NCBI RefSeq assembly: GCF_900187615.1 | Contig: NZ_FYDO01000018.1 | Coordinates: 1-64,000 of the forward strand | DNA from: Pseudomonas sp. Irchel s3f7 | GTDB lineage: Bacteria; Pseudomonadota; Gammaproteobacteria; Pseudomonadales; Pseudomonadaceae | Length of the DNA: 64,000 nucleotides | Direction: 5' to 3' | Part shown: positions 63,013 to 64,000 of the stretch, piece after piece | Layout of the letters: each line of letters begins with the position of its first letter | How positions within the stretch are numbered: the first letter of the stretch is position 1 | Notes under the pieces: generated by a model | What the model saw: only the letters and a program-made list of their open reading frames with translations | Told to the model about the DNA's origin: nothing | Database searches by the model: none | Translations under genes and position numbers: made by a program

Positions 63013-63339
63013 TCAGCCCCGCACCAAACTCCGCACCGCTGAAATCTCCGGCACATCCCGACGATTCATGTACACGCGCAACGGTTCGGTGATGTTGATC
63101 CGGTCATCGATGTTCTGGTCCAGCAGCAGTTGAATCAAATCGCGTTTGAGGGTCATCGACTGCGACGGGCCGGCAGCCCAGACAAATTCGCTGGTGGGGA
63201 TGATGCCGTCATCCGCCACGTCCATGCCGAACGAATCTTCGCTGAAGCGCACGATGTAATGGCCGGTCTTGCGGTTGAGGCCGACGAAACCTTTGAGCTC
63301 GTCGGCAGCCTGGCAGATGAGCTGGGAAGTGATGCGCAT
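63013..63339 (-). CDS. DUF2025-family protein (PA1123-like)
   Basis: The ATG at 63339 with GAGGT upstream gives 108 residues (MRITSQLICQAADELKGFVG, then LNRKTGHYIVRFSEDSFGMD). This is the DUF2025 family, found in Pseudomonas; its founding member PA1123 has, from memory, a solved structure but no known function. No signal peptide or membrane segment. A frame to 63441 is not conserved. Confidence 0.88.
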   Translation of the reverse strand: MRITSQLICQAADELKGFVGLNRKTGHYIVRFSEDSFGMDVADDGIIPTSEFVWAAGPSQSMTLKRDLIQLLLDQNIDDRINITEPLRVYMNRRDVPEISAVRSLVRG

Positions 63340-63557
63340 GGTAAACCTCACTGGGGTGATCGTTGGTTTACACGCAGAGCAGGCATGGCGATGTCCCTCT
63401 GCCGGGGACGTTGCGCACAAGCGTACTGCAAACAAGCACACAAAAGCGCTGACGAAAATCAGCTTTAAGCACGTTTATGTCGGTCTCGCGATAGCGCCCG
63501 CAACACTCAGTTGTTAAAAGGGACGTCTTTGAAAATCATCGCGAAAGGATCTCGACC

Positions 63558-64000
63558 ATGTCTGCAACCTTCACTAAAAGCGCCCTGCTCCTGGGTTTGC
63601 TGCTTGGCCTCAGTCAGGCTCAGGCGGCCAGCGAACCAAGCCCTACGGCTCTGGCCTCTGGTTTGGGCATCCCGCACCCGGCGGTGATCGCCCACCGTGG
63701 CGCGTCTTTCGATGCACCGGAATCCACCGCCGCCGCATACAAACTCGCCCGCGACCTGGGTGCCGATTACCTGGAACTGGACCTGCAACGCAGCAAGGAC
63801 GGCGTGCTGTTCGCCCTGCACGATAACAACCTGCAGCGCACCACCGACGTTGCCAGCAAATTCCCCGAGCGCAAGGACAGCCCGGCCAACGCGTTTACCA
63901 TGGCCGAGCTGAAAACCCTCGATGCCGGCAGCTGGTTCAACACCGCGCACCCGGATCGCGCTCGCCCGTCCTACGCCGGCCTGAAAATTCTGACCCTCGA
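63558..64000 (+). CDS. Periplasmic glycerophosphodiester phosphodiesterase (partial, right edge)
   Basis: The ATG at 63558 has AAAGGAT 9 nt upstream. The first 147 codons are in the window and the frame continues past the edge. A Sec signal peptide (MSATFTKSALLLGLLLGLSQAQA in two parts) is followed by a GDPD catalytic domain. It has His46-Arg47 (VIAHRGASFDAPES), Glu55, Glu73, Asp75 (LELDLQRSKDG) and His88 (FALHDNN), the expected metal and acid/base residues. It hydrolyses glycerophosphodiesters in the periplasm to glycerol-3-phosphate and an alcohol, as GlpQ does. Confidence 0.9.
   Translation, partial: MSATFTKSALLLGLLLGLSQAQAASEPSPTALASGLGIPHPAVIAHRGASFDAPESTAAAYKLARDLGADYLELDLQRSKDGVLFALHDNNLQRTTDVASKFPERKDSPANAFTMAELKTLDAGSWFNTAHPDRARPSYAGLKILTL

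Overview
The window is chromosomal DNA of a gamma-proteobacterium of the genus Pseudomonas, most likely the P. fluorescens group. The evidence is the AraC-type ArgR next to an aot/aru arginine locus in the order known from P. aeruginosa, an AmrZ orthologue, RsmA/CsrA next to lysC and alaS, REP elements of the GTAGGAGCCGGCTTGCTGGCGAT type, and high-GC codon use. No plasmid or phage structural genes are seen.

Layout. (1) 1-2338: N-terminal part of a giant RTX-type (type I secreted) adhesin on the minus strand, running off the left edge. (2) 2.4-16.8 kb: an accessory, lower-GC metabolic block. It holds a decayed cupin dioxygenase gene, a LysR regulator, a minus-strand operon (aldehyde dehydrogenase, shikimate-dehydrogenase-like protein, GMC oxidoreductase), a nitrilase-type amidase, a transposase scrap, an HTH-cupin regulator, a PotD/A/B/C-type ABC importer and a class III aminotransferase. 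It ends at a strong terminator about 260 bp from the 3' end of tRNA-Arg(CCT). (3) 17-28 kb: core genes, namely amrZ, mgtE, two tRNA-Arg(ACG), tRNA-Ser(GCT), rsmA/csrA, lysC, alaS, a threonine aldolase and a second-type lumazine synthase behind an FMN riboswitch. (4) 28-46.7 kb: arginine uptake and catabolism (aotJQMOP-argR, aruCFGDB-x-aruE), split by an oppositely oriented 5-kb gene for a toxin-like leucine-rich-repeat protein. (5) 47-52.3 kb: acsA, two small exported proteins (one built of 13-residue repeats) and nrdB. (6) 52.6-61 kb: a second accessory block with a BRO-N protein, an HNH nuclease, a colicin-E3-type rRNase bacteriocin with its Im3-type immunity protein, a duplicated HNH fragment, a VapBC-type and a HigBA-type toxin-antitoxin pair, a SulP transporter, an unknown protein and an HTH protein behind a LexA-like box. 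(7) 61-64 kb: MBL-fold hydrolase/TetR pair, DUF2025 protein and the start of a periplasmic glycerophosphodiester phosphodiesterase.

How the genes work together. The aot genes import arginine/ornithine, the aru genes degrade arginine to glutamate and succinate by the succinyltransferase route, and ArgR-like half-sites TGTCGC-N8-AA lie before both aruC and aotJ. The 4-17 kb block looks like a self-contained uptake-plus-catabolism unit for an unidentified amine: importer, transaminase, aldehyde and alcohol dehydrogenases, amidase and two regulators. The 53-56 kb locus is an interbacterial killing cassette whose toxin keeps all four colicin E3 catalytic residues. Its flanking HNH copies suggest recombination or cassette exchange.
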